From Eubacteriales bacterium (GTDB taxonomy: Bacteria; Bacillota; Clostridia; Christensenellales; Aristaeellaceae): DNA of 64,000 nt. The DNA is taken from assembly GCA_028693055.1 (NCBI GenBank), contig JAQUWD010000005.1, positions 40,340 through 104,339 on the forward strand, in the 5' to 3' direction. The notes beneath the pieces were generated by a model. It was not told the DNA's origin, searched no databases, and saw only the letters and a list, made by a program, of their open reading frames with translations. A program made the position numbers and the translations under genes. Shown one piece after another: positions 16,470-23,551 of this stretch (the first letter of the stretch is position 1; each line of letters opens with the position of its first letter).

Positions 16470-17498
16470 TTACCTCAGCTGCCCCAGCAGCCTTGCGTCG
16501 CCTTCGTATAAAAGACGCATGTCGGTCAAACCGTAGCGCTTCATGGCGATACGCTCCAAACCGATACCGAAGGCGAAGCCGCTGTATTTGTGGCTGTCAA
16601 TGCCGCACATCTCAAGCACCTTGGGGTTGACCATGCCGCAGCCCAAAACTTCCACCCAGCCGGTGTCCTTGCAGATACGGCAGCCTTTGCCGTGGCAAGC
16701 AGAGCAGGTCAAATCCACCTCGGCGCTGGGCTCTGTGAAGGGGAAGAAGCTGGGACGGAAGCGAGTGGATACGTCCGCGCCGTAAAGCTTTTTGGCAAAC
16801 GCCTCCAAGGTTCCGCGAAGATCGGACATGCTTACGTTTTCGTCTACAACCAAGCCCTCCATCTGGTGGAAAACGGGGCTGTGGGTCGCATCCACCTCGT
16901 CGGCCCGATAAACCCGACCGGGGCAAATAATACGAATCGGCGGCTTGCGCGTCAGCATGGCGCGAGCCTGCATGGGGCTGGTGTGAGTGCGAAGAACGAT
17001 GTTGTCGTCCATATAAAAGGTGTCCTGAGCGTCCCGAGCAGGATGATTCTTCGGGAGGTTCATCAGCTCAAAATTATAATGATCCAGCTCCACCTCAGGG
17101 CCTTCCATTACCTCAAAGCCTAAGCCGGAGAAGCAATCGATCAGCTCATCCATCACCAGCGTGATCGGATGGGCGCTGCCCGTCACAGGCAGATCGTGGG
17201 GCTCGGTCACGTCGATGATTTCGGACTGGATGGCGGCCTCCCGCTCGGCGGCTTGAATGGCGTTAAGACGCTGATTCATGCGCTCTGTCAGCCATTCCCG
17301 AACCTCGTTAATCTGTGCGCCTACCTTGGGGCGCTCCTCGGGCGCTAGCTGCCCCATTCCCTTTAGTAGGGCCGTCAGCTCCCCTTTCTTGCCCAACACC
17401 TTTACCCGCAGGGCTTCCAGCCCGGCAGAGCCGTTTAGATCGTTAAGCTCCTTGTCCACCTGCTCTTTTAATTCCCGCAGGGTATCCACTACTGACAT
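16470..17498 (-). CDS. pheS: Phenylalanine--tRNA ligase alpha subunit
   Basis: The 342-residue catalytic subunit of phenylalanyl-tRNA synthetase. It has an N-terminal coiled region (ALRVKVLGKKGELTALLKGMGQLAPEERPKVG), the class II motif region HPITLVMDELIDCFSGLGFEVMEGPEVE, motif 2 (SPVFHQMEGLVVDENVSMSDLRG), a Cys-rich loop common in the family (TCSACHGKGCRICKDTGW), and motif 3 (SGFAFGIGLERIAMKRYG). AGGAGG precedes the ATG. It begins directly after the stop of the DUF523 gene, under control of the T-box upstream of that gene. Confidence 0.97.
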   Translation of the reverse strand: MSVVDTLRELKEQVDKELNDLNGSAGLEALRVKVLGKKGELTALLKGMGQLAPEERPKVGAQINEVREWLTERMNQRLNAIQAAEREAAIQSEIIDVTEPHDLPVTGSAHPITLVMDELIDCFSGLGFEVMEGPEVELDHYNFELMNLPKNHPARDAQDTFYMDDNIVLRTHTSPMQARAMLTRKPPIRIICPGRVYRADEVDATHSPVFHQMEGLVVDENVSMSDLRGTLEAFAKKLYGADVSTRFRPSFFPFTEPSAEVDLTCSACHGKGCRICKDTGWVEVLGCGMVNPKVLEMCGIDSHKYSGFAFGIGLERIAMKRYGLTDMRLLYEGDARLLGQLR

Positions 17499-17957
17499 TT
17501 ACCGTTCCTCCTCTTCTTGTGCCATCGTGATCAAGCGTTCCAGCTGAGATTCTCCAAAAACCTGTATACCGTTCTGTTGAAGGCTTTGGGCGCACACGCC
17601 GTCGCCGGACGCGAGCGCCCCGGAAAAGCTGCCGTCGTAAATCTGCCCCGCGCCGCAGGACGGGCTGCGTTCCTTTAAAAGCGCCCGCCTACAGTTAAAA
17701 AATTGCGCCAAGCGCAAGGCCTCCGCCGCGCCCCGCTCATAAGCGGCGGTCACGTCAACGCCCGCCTGAGTAGTAATTTGCTCCCCAACCCGTTCGGCGG
17801 GGGGCCGGGGCGTGGGCAATCCGCCCATGATTTCTGGGCAAACAGGAATCAAATGCCAGCGCTCCTTCAAGCGTTCCATTCCCTCCACAGGCTTGCAGCC
17901 GCCGTCGTAGCGACAGCGCACCCCTAGCAAGCATGCGCTCACCAGCAAATTCTCCAA
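17499..17957 (-). CDS. DUF523 (TudS/YbbK-like) protein, first gene of the T-box operon
   Basis: About 152 residues from a TTG at 17957 (ENLLVSACLLGVRCRYDGG), chosen because AAAGGAGG lies seven bases upstream and the length fits the family; the ORF-track start reads into the T-box. Hallmarks are SACLLGVRCRYDGG, VCPEIMGGLPTPRPPAE and LLKERSPSCGAGQIYDG. DUF523 members include TudS thiouracil desulfidases, which hold an iron-sulfur cluster on three cysteines; candidate ligands here are in CLLG, VCPE and SPSCG. The substrate of this member is unknown. Placement between the Phe T-box and pheS, with zero spacing to pheS, suggests co-regulation with phenylalanine charging. Confidence 0.85.
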   Translation of the reverse strand: MENLLVSACLLGVRCRYDGGCKPVEGMERLKERWHLIPVCPEIMGGLPTPRPPAERVGEQITTQAGVDVTAAYERGAAEALRLAQFFNCRRALLKERSPSCGAGQIYDGSFSGALASGDGVCAQSLQQNGIQVFGESQLERLITMAQEEEER

Positions 17958-17988
17958 GGACGCTCCTCCTTTGCGGACGGAAATCACA

Positions 17989-18265
17989 GAAAAAGCCCGC
18001 ATCCCCAATGGGACGCAGGCCGCGTGATACCACCCAAATTTCGTACGGGCGAACAAAACGCCGATACGCTCTCAGCCGCTAACGGGGCTCAACCGTTTCC
18101 TCTTACAGCTTTCGTTTCGGAGGAAAGGCTCGGAAGCGAATTTCCCGCAAGCGGCGCAGGCGGCTTTCAGCGTGGGAATTGCTTCCCCTGCCGCCCTCTC
18201 TTTTCGGCGCTTGGTTGCCGGGCGTTGGTCTTCGTCATCGCCAAGCCGCTACAAATGCGGCTTGG
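17989..18265 (-). ncRNA. T-box leader (probable Phe specifier)
   Basis: The minus strand carries AAUUUGGGUGGUAUCACGCG (T-box core GGGUGGUAUCACGCG at 18035-18021), which pairs with the NCCA end of uncharged tRNA. It is followed by the terminator GCCUGCGUCCC-AUUG-GGGAUGCGGGCUUUUU (18020-17989). In Stem I, GGAAGC/GCUUCC form a helix, and UUC, a Phe codon, sits just 5' of GCUUCC at 18140-18138; this is my candidate specifier. The downstream genes (DUF523, pheS, pheT) fit control by tRNA-Phe. The full Stem I fold was not computed. Confidence 0.88.
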
Positions 18266-18266
18266 C
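18240..18266. repeat. 10-bp perfect inverted repeat at the T-box transcription start
   Basis: GCCAAGCCGC and GCGGCTTGGC flank a 7-base loop. The repeat begins four bases downstream of the -10 box of the T-box promoter, so it overlaps the expected start site. It may be a repressor operator, a 5' hairpin of the leader or the terminator of the sulfatase gene upstream on the same strand. Confidence 0.5.
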
Positions 18267-18269
18267 AGT

Positions 18270-18298
18270 ATTATAGCAAAAGGGCGCAGGGTTTGCAA
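18270..18298 (-). promoter_or_regulatory. Promoter of the T-box-DUF523-pheST operon
   Basis: On the minus strand TTGCAA (18298-18293), 17 bases, then TATAAT (18275-18270), with a TGC extended -10 dinucleotide. It lies 17 bases after the sulfatase stop codon. Confidence 0.8.
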
Positions 18299-18315
18299 GA
18301 GGGTAAAATCGTCGG

Positions 18316-19833
18316 TTACAGACCGTTGCGCTCGTAGCCGGCGCCATTGCCGCCATTGAACCAGTAGGGTCGATCCGTACGATGATAGAATACCGTGCGC
18401 AATAAATTCGGCTCGCTTTCCAACCGTGCCATCAATAGATCACGCCGAGCAGCATAAGCCGGGTCGTCATACAAATTGGTGTATTCCTCGGGATCCTTCT
18501 CCAAATCATATAGCTCGCGATAAATCTTCGTATCATCCGTAACGTCGAAGCCTACTGCATTTAGGCAAAGCTTCATCCCATCCTGTACGATCGCGACACG
18601 TCCCTCGCAAGAGGATAAAATGGTTTTTCTTCCGCCTTCCTCCACGATTTGCTCCAGCGGTTTCCCGTCGATATGCTCTGGAATTTCTCCGCCGCCCAGC
18701 TGGAGAAGCGTTGGGAATACCTCCGTGCTGCATACAGTTTCGTCGATATCCCGGCGTTCCTTCTGACCGCCGTGGTGCACCATTAGCGGCACGCGAAGCA
18801 CATCGTTATACAACACGCTGTTCTTTCCCCACAAGCTGTGATTGCCCATCATATCGCCATGATCCGCCGAAAAAACAATATCCAGCTCGTCTCCCCAAAT
18901 CGCCTTCGCCTTGGACACAATCTGTTCCACATAGTCGTCGATCTGCACAATATTGGCATAATACCGTTTGCGCCAAGCCCGCCAATAGGCTTCGGAGAAG
19001 TTCTTCTGCGCGCCGTCGGGGGCGTTGCCGCAGCCTTCCGCACCGGGGCCGGTTCCGTAATACGCCATGCGGTTATGCTTGGTTTCGTCCTCCCATTCGT
19101 CCGGACGGAAGCGGCGGGGAATATCGCGGTCCATGTCAATCCGGTCTTCATAGCACACAGGCGCGTCCATCGGGTAATGGGGGCCCGAGAAGCTGACCCA
19201 CATAAAATGGGGTTGATCCGCGCTGCAGCTGTCCAGATATTCTAGCGCCTTGCGTCCTGTCCACGAGTCGGGATGGGTAGACGGTTCGTTGGGATATACG
19301 CCCAGCTCCCCCACCTTCTTATGGGTCATGAAGCGGCTGCGATATTCGGCAAGCAAATTCTGCTTCTCCATCTCAATGGAGTAATCATCGTAATACCACA
19401 GGGAGATGTTCTTATCATCCTGTAAGTCCAGATGATCCATGCCTAACGAGCGGTAGTATTGACGAAAATGCTCATATTCCTGCGTTAAAAAGGGACGTAC
19501 CGCTGGATAGGGGCAAGGGACGAAATGACATTTGCCATGAAGCGACGTTGTATATCCCGCCGCCTTAAGGCAGGTAAACAGGTTGGGAAGCTCTCTTGGG
19601 AGAGTCGCTCCGTAATTATTGCTGATGCAGCCGTTGCGATGAGGCGTTAGACCGGTCATCCATGTGCAGCGCGCCGGTAAGCATACCGGGCTTGCAGAAT
19701 ATGCCTGCGTATACACATCAGAGCACTCCATCAGCCCGTGCAGCCCCGGCAGCTCATAAGGCATATCTTTTCGATAAACCGTATCCAAATGCTGCTCGTC
19801 GGTAGTGATGAACAGAATGGCATGTTTTTTCAT
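18316..19833 (-). CDS. Sulfatase of the alkaline-phosphatase superfamily
   Basis: About 505 residues from ATG 19833 (MKKHAILFITTDEQ), with AAGGAG six bases upstream. The hallmark CLPAR (Cys about residue 51, in SASPVCLPARCTWMTGLTPHRNG) is the Cys-type sulfatase signature whose cysteine becomes formylglycine; FITTDEQ and FSADHGDMMGNHSLWGK supply metal ligands. The C-terminal part (WGKNSVLYNDVLRVPLMVHHGG, YDLEKDPEEYTNLYDDP) is typical of glycan and choline-type sulfatases. No signal peptide is visible, so it should act in the cytoplasm on an imported sulfated compound. It closes an operon with a CUT1 importer. No anaerobic sulfatase-maturing enzyme gene is in the window. Confidence 0.9.
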   Translation of the reverse strand: MKKHAILFITTDEQHLDTVYRKDMPYELPGLHGLMECSDVYTQAYSASPVCLPARCTWMTGLTPHRNGCISNNYGATLPRELPNLFTCLKAAGYTTSLHGKCHFVPCPYPAVRPFLTQEYEHFRQYYRSLGMDHLDLQDDKNISLWYYDDYSIEMEKQNLLAEYRSRFMTHKKVGELGVYPNEPSTHPDSWTGRKALEYLDSCSADQPHFMWVSFSGPHYPMDAPVCYEDRIDMDRDIPRRFRPDEWEDETKHNRMAYYGTGPGAEGCGNAPDGAQKNFSEAYWRAWRKRYYANIVQIDDYVEQIVSKAKAIWGDELDIVFSADHGDMMGNHSLWGKNSVLYNDVLRVPLMVHHGGQKERRDIDETVCSTEVFPTLLQLGGGEIPEHIDGKPLEQIVEEGGRKTILSSCEGRVAIVQDGMKLCLNAVGFDVTDDTKIYRELYDLEKDPEEYTNLYDDPAYAARRDLLMARLESEPNLLRTVFYHRTDRPYWFNGGNGAGYERNGL

Positions 19834-19943
19834 GGAAATCTCCTTCATTGAGTATCGGTAGGCTTGAAAAATAAGGGAGATGGCTCACAGTCCGCTGCGA
19901 AGCTTGATTCCGCACGTTATGAGTCATCCCCCTCTTGGTATGG

Positions 19944-21503
19944 CTATTCCTCTAGCCCGATGGTCATATAGCGCTCATACGCAGCCTGCGTCGCAGCAAT
20001 CGCATCCTCAAGGCCCATAGACTCTACCGTCTTCACATAGCTGTCCCAGTTGCTCAACGGCTCAGTTCCGATGATAAATTTCAGTACCATCTCATCCACA
20101 TAGATGTCTATGTCGGTCATAACGGAGGTGCGGGTTTCGGATTCCTCCTCCGTCAGGCTCACATCCGGCAGGTACAGCGCGCTGTCCAGCAGCGGATCAT
20201 CGTCGTACTCCATACGGATTGCGTTAGCCTCCGGGTTTTTCAGCAGATTGGCATGGCATACGGTGTCGGGCGGGGTTATGGTCGCCATGTTATGCATCTT
20301 AAAGTAGTAATTCAAGCCTTCTTGCGAGATTCCCTTATAGTCCCACATGACAGGTAAATACTGCTTTTGATTGTCAACAACCTGGTAATTCTGGCCCTCC
20401 ACGCCCCAGTTCGCAAGGGTGGAGCCGGCGTCGGTATACATGAAGTTGAGCCATTTGACCGCCAGTTCAACCTGCTTACAGCTGCCGCTGACCGCTATAT
20501 TGCCAAAGTCAAGCGATTTATTTACCAAGCTGTTTTTGTAAGAATCCCAATGCAGGAACTGATCCTTGGTCTGGCGGGGATACGGTGTGGACACCACAGT
20601 ATAGCCCTCAGCCTTGCCGAAATTGAACGCGGCTACAACGGGCTTATTATAGGTGCCGATATCGCCTACAGAGAATAGCGTATCGTTGTTGCTGGCGCTG
20701 ACAAAGTCGTTGGAAATATATCCCTTTTCATACCAACCATGCATCAGCTCCAAATACTGCCGGAAGCCTTCCTGTACTTGACCATATTTTACAACGCCGT
20801 CCTCCTGATAGAAGTCCTGACGAACGTTATACGCACCGATGAATTTCTCATCATAGCCGGTTGCTTCCAGCATGAAGGGGGTAATTCCAGCTGCCAGCAT
20901 CTTGCTAAACAGGCTGTCCCAATCGTCGATGGTAGCGGGCACTTCGGCTACGCCCAATTGGTCTAAGGTTTCTTTTTTCAGCACCAGTCGCATCCACGAC
21001 GGGTTTGGTGCGGTCATGATGCGATACACGCTGCTGATGATGCCGTTACTGTTCACAGCGTCACGCCATACAGCGTCACTCTGGGTAATCAGCTTCCAGT
21101 AATCGGGAGCATATTCCTCCAGATAGGGAGCAATGTCAATATAATAACCGTCCAGCACCGCCTGATAGGAGCCGCTGGGATAGTAGTTAGAGCACATGAT
21201 GACGTCGGGCATATCGCCGGATACCATCAGCATGTTCAGGGTTTCCTTCGCGGCGGACCATGCGGGCTGCACAAACTCCACATGTACGCCGGTCATTTGT
21301 TCTAGCGCTTGAAAGTAGGGCGTTTCATTCCAATCACTGATATAGTCCTGCAAATTAGGCTCAATCGGCAGGAAAACCGTTAGGGTAGCCGGTTCGTCGG
21401 TGATCTTCAGAGATGCTTCAGCGGTTTCTTCAGCCGAAGCCGTGAGCGCAAGCATATTGAAGCACAACGCAAGCGCCAGTACCAGAGTCAGAAAACGTTT
21501 CAT
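19944..21503 (-). CDS. Extracellular sugar-binding protein (LipO/YtcQ type)
   Basis: A large (about 519-residue) solute-binding protein of a CUT1 carbohydrate transporter. The start at 21503 (MKRFLTLVLALALCFNMLALTASAEE) is supported by AAGGAGG seven bases upstream; the signal peptide seems to end at ASA-EE. Typical features are ATLTVFLPIEPN, WNETPYFQALEQMTGVHVEFVQP, and WMRLVLKKETLDQLGVAEVPATIDDWDSLF. Large binding proteins of this kind normally work with LplB/YtcP-like permeases, which are the two genes upstream. The neighbouring sulfatase suggests a sulfated saccharide as ligand (inference). Confidence 0.9.
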   Translation of the reverse strand: MKRFLTLVLALALCFNMLALTASAEETAEASLKITDEPATLTVFLPIEPNLQDYISDWNETPYFQALEQMTGVHVEFVQPAWSAAKETLNMLMVSGDMPDVIMCSNYYPSGSYQAVLDGYYIDIAPYLEEYAPDYWKLITQSDAVWRDAVNSNGIISSVYRIMTAPNPSWMRLVLKKETLDQLGVAEVPATIDDWDSLFSKMLAAGITPFMLEATGYDEKFIGAYNVRQDFYQEDGVVKYGQVQEGFRQYLELMHGWYEKGYISNDFVSASNNDTLFSVGDIGTYNKPVVAAFNFGKAEGYTVVSTPYPRQTKDQFLHWDSYKNSLVNKSLDFGNIAVSGSCKQVELAVKWLNFMYTDAGSTLANWGVEGQNYQVVDNQKQYLPVMWDYKGISQEGLNYYFKMHNMATITPPDTVCHANLLKNPEANAIRMEYDDDPLLDSALYLPDVSLTEEESETRTSVMTDIDIYVDEMVLKFIIGTEPLSNWDSYVKTVESMGLEDAIAATQAAYERYMTIGLEE

Positions 21504-21553
21504 AGGGATACCTCCTTTTTTTATCAGCACCGGCGCTAACGCCGGAAAGCTTC

Positions 21554-22426
21554 TTACCCCTTCACAGAACCCAGCATGATTCCCTTGACGAAAAATTTTT
21601 GCACAAAGGGATATACGCACAGGATGGGCACGACTGCAACGATAATAACGGCATACTTGGTCAATTCCTTCAAATAGATGGCGTTTGCGTCCTCTGTGGT
21701 GCCGCCCGCCGCATCATAAAGCAGAATATCCCGCACAAACATCTGTAGCGGATATTTGCTTGTATCCTGCAAATAGATCATGGAAGTAAACCACGCATTC
21801 CAATGCTCCACCGCGTAAAACAGCAGTATCACCGCCATAGTGGCCTTACACACAGGAATATAAATCTGGCAGAGAATACGAAAATCGCTTGCGCCATCAA
21901 GATAAGCGGATTCCTGCAGCTCCTGCGGCACCCCTGCGAATGCGGTTCGCATGACAATGAGGTTCCAAGTGTTCACGGCTGTCGGCAGCAAAATCGCCCA
22001 GCGGCTGTCAAGCAGCCCAAGCGCCTTTACCTGCATAAACACAGGGATGATGCCCACGCTAAAATACATGGTAAAAACAAACAGAAAGACAAACAGCTTG
22101 CGAAACGGCCAGCCGGTACGCGCCAGCGCATAAGCCCCCAGAGACGTAAGCACGATGTTGAGCGCCGTACCCACAAATACATAGAATAGCGTGTTCAGAT
22201 ACCCAATGCCGATATTGGGGTTGTTAAACACGGTAGCATAGCCCTTAATGGAATATCCATCCGGCCAAAATAACAGTCCGCGATGACGGATCAGCTGAAT
22301 GGGATCGCTAAACGACGCAGCCAGCACGTGAATCATCGGATAAGCGCATATCAAAGCAAAGCACGTAATTAGGAAATAATTCAGCCAAGTAAGGCAGCGT
22401 CTGCCAAAATCGCGTTGTTCAATCAT
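21554..22426 (-). CDS. CUT1 sugar ABC transporter permease (LplC/YtcP-like)
   Basis: A 290-residue inner membrane permease with six expected membrane segments (for example YFLITCFALICAYPMIHVLAASFSD and LFVFLFVFTMYFSVGIIPVFMQ). The EAA loop, which contacts the ATPase, appears as ELQESAYLDGASDFRILCQIYIPVCKAT. The C-terminus YPFVQKFFVKGIMLGSVKG is typical of the second permease of this subfamily. A GGAGGAG lies before the ATG. It follows the other permease by 15 bases. No ATPase gene is nearby, so it presumably shares a multitask MsmX-like ATPase. Confidence 0.93.
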   Translation of the reverse strand: MIEQRDFGRRCLTWLNYFLITCFALICAYPMIHVLAASFSDPIQLIRHRGLLFWPDGYSIKGYATVFNNPNIGIGYLNTLFYVFVGTALNIVLTSLGAYALARTGWPFRKLFVFLFVFTMYFSVGIIPVFMQVKALGLLDSRWAILLPTAVNTWNLIVMRTAFAGVPQELQESAYLDGASDFRILCQIYIPVCKATMAVILLFYAVEHWNAWFTSMIYLQDTSKYPLQMFVRDILLYDAAGGTTEDANAIYLKELTKYAVIIVAVVPILCVYPFVQKFFVKGIMLGSVKG

Positions 22427-22441
22427 AACGTTTTCTCCTCC

Positions 22442-23380
22442 TTACCACAGGCTGGTTTCGGTCACTCGACGGCTAAAGGCATTCGCGCCGATTAGTATGG
22501 TCAGGTTAATAATGGAATTAAACAATCCCACCGCAGCGCCATAGCTGTAATCCCGTTCCATAAGGCCGCGCCTATACACATAGCTGGAAATAACATCCGA
22601 CGTTTCATAAATAGCGGGCGAGTACAGCAGAATGATCTTTTCATAACCCATGACCATCATATTTCCTACCCGCATAATAAGCTGAATCACAATGACCGGT
22701 AAAATAGCCGGAATATTTACGTGAATAATCCGCTGAATGCGCCCCGCGCCATCGATGGTAGCCGCCTCATGCAAGGAGGGATCCACACCCGACAGCGTAG
22801 CTAAATAGATGATGGTTCCCCAGCCCATATGCTGCCACATGTCGGAAGCCACAAAGATGGTTCGAAAATTGTTTGGAGACGCTAGCAGGTTGCTGCGTTC
22901 CACTCCGAACAAGGCCAGAATATCTCCAAAAATCGAGGTAGACTCGCAAAATTCCGTAAGCAAACCGCAAACCACAACCACTGATATGAAATGAGGCATA
23001 TAGGTGACCGTTTGAATGAGGTTTTTGTATTTGTTTTCCATCATTTGGTTAATCATTAACGCAAAAATAATGGAGCCTGTAAAGGAAAACAAAATCTGGT
23101 ACAAATTCAACAGCAACGTGTTGCGAATGACCCGCCATGCGTATACGCCGGTTAAAAAATCGGTAAAATGCTTGAACCCGACAAATTTGCTGCCCTCTAT
23201 TCCCTTCATCGGTTTATAGTCCATAAAAGCAATCACTGAATAGTACATCGTGGCGTAATGAAAAATCAGGTAGTACGCCACAACCGGGATTAGCATAAAA
23301 TAAATGTACCGATGCTTGACCATGGATTTCCACAAGGTCCCGGCTCGAGTAGCGGGTTTAGCTGTCGTAAGGCTCGTCAT
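22442..23380 (-). CDS. CUT1 sugar ABC transporter permease (LplB-like)
   Basis: About 312 residues from ATG 23380 (MTSLTTAKPATRAG); GGAGG lies eight bases upstream of it, better than for the GTG at 23389. Membrane segments include YIYFMLIPVVAYYLIFHY, and the EAA loop is DPSLHEAATIDGAGRIQRIIHVNIPAILP. It ends RRVTETSLW. It is the first gene of the operon encoding permease, permease, binding protein and sulfatase, and is preceded by a good promoter and by a direct repeat that may bind the AraC-type regulator upstream. Confidence 0.93.
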   Translation of the reverse strand: MTSLTTAKPATRAGTLWKSMVKHRYIYFMLIPVVAYYLIFHYATMYYSVIAFMDYKPMKGIEGSKFVGFKHFTDFLTGVYAWRVIRNTLLLNLYQILFSFTGSIIFALMINQMMENKYKNLIQTVTYMPHFISVVVVCGLLTEFCESTSIFGDILALFGVERSNLLASPNNFRTIFVASDMWQHMGWGTIIYLATLSGVDPSLHEAATIDGAGRIQRIIHVNIPAILPVIVIQLIMRVGNMMVMGYEKIILLYSPAIYETSDVISSYVYRRGLMERDYSYGAAVGLFNSIINLTILIGANAFSRRVTETSLW

Positions 23381-23407
23381 GGAGCTCACCTCCGTTTGTT
23401 TGGTTCT

Positions 23408-23436
23408 AGCATAAATGTTGATGTCTTATCTGGCAA
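23408..23436 (-). promoter_or_regulatory. Promoter of the sulfatase/transporter operon
   Basis: On the minus strand TTGCCA (23436-23431), 17 bases, TATGCT (23413-23408), about 28 bases before the first permease ATG. The imperfect -10 and -35 fit a promoter that needs an activator. Confidence 0.6.
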
Positions 23437-23453
23437 TATGTCATTAAGTTTTG

Positions 23454-23494
23454 ACTATGCCAAAAAGCAATCGTCACAGATACTATGCCAAAAA
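23454..23494 (-). promoter_or_regulatory. Direct repeat, candidate operator for the AraC-type regulator
   Basis: On the minus strand TTTTTGGCATAGT occurs twice (23494-23482 and 23466-23454), 28 bases apart start to start. The nearer copy ends 17 bases before the -35 box. AraC-family activators usually bind tandem direct repeats in this position. The distal copy overlaps the T-tract of the araC terminator. Confidence 0.55.
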
Positions 23495-23521
23495 AATCGC
23501 TATGCGAAAAACGCACAGCGA
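23489..23521 (-). terminator. Intrinsic terminator of the AraC-type regulator gene
   Basis: On the minus strand TCGCTGTGC and GCATAGCGA form a nine-pair stem (one G-U) followed by seven T residues, 31 bases after the regulator stop codon. Confidence 0.8.
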
Positions 23522-23551
23522 CGTGAAAATCCAAATAATATAAGCCTTTGC

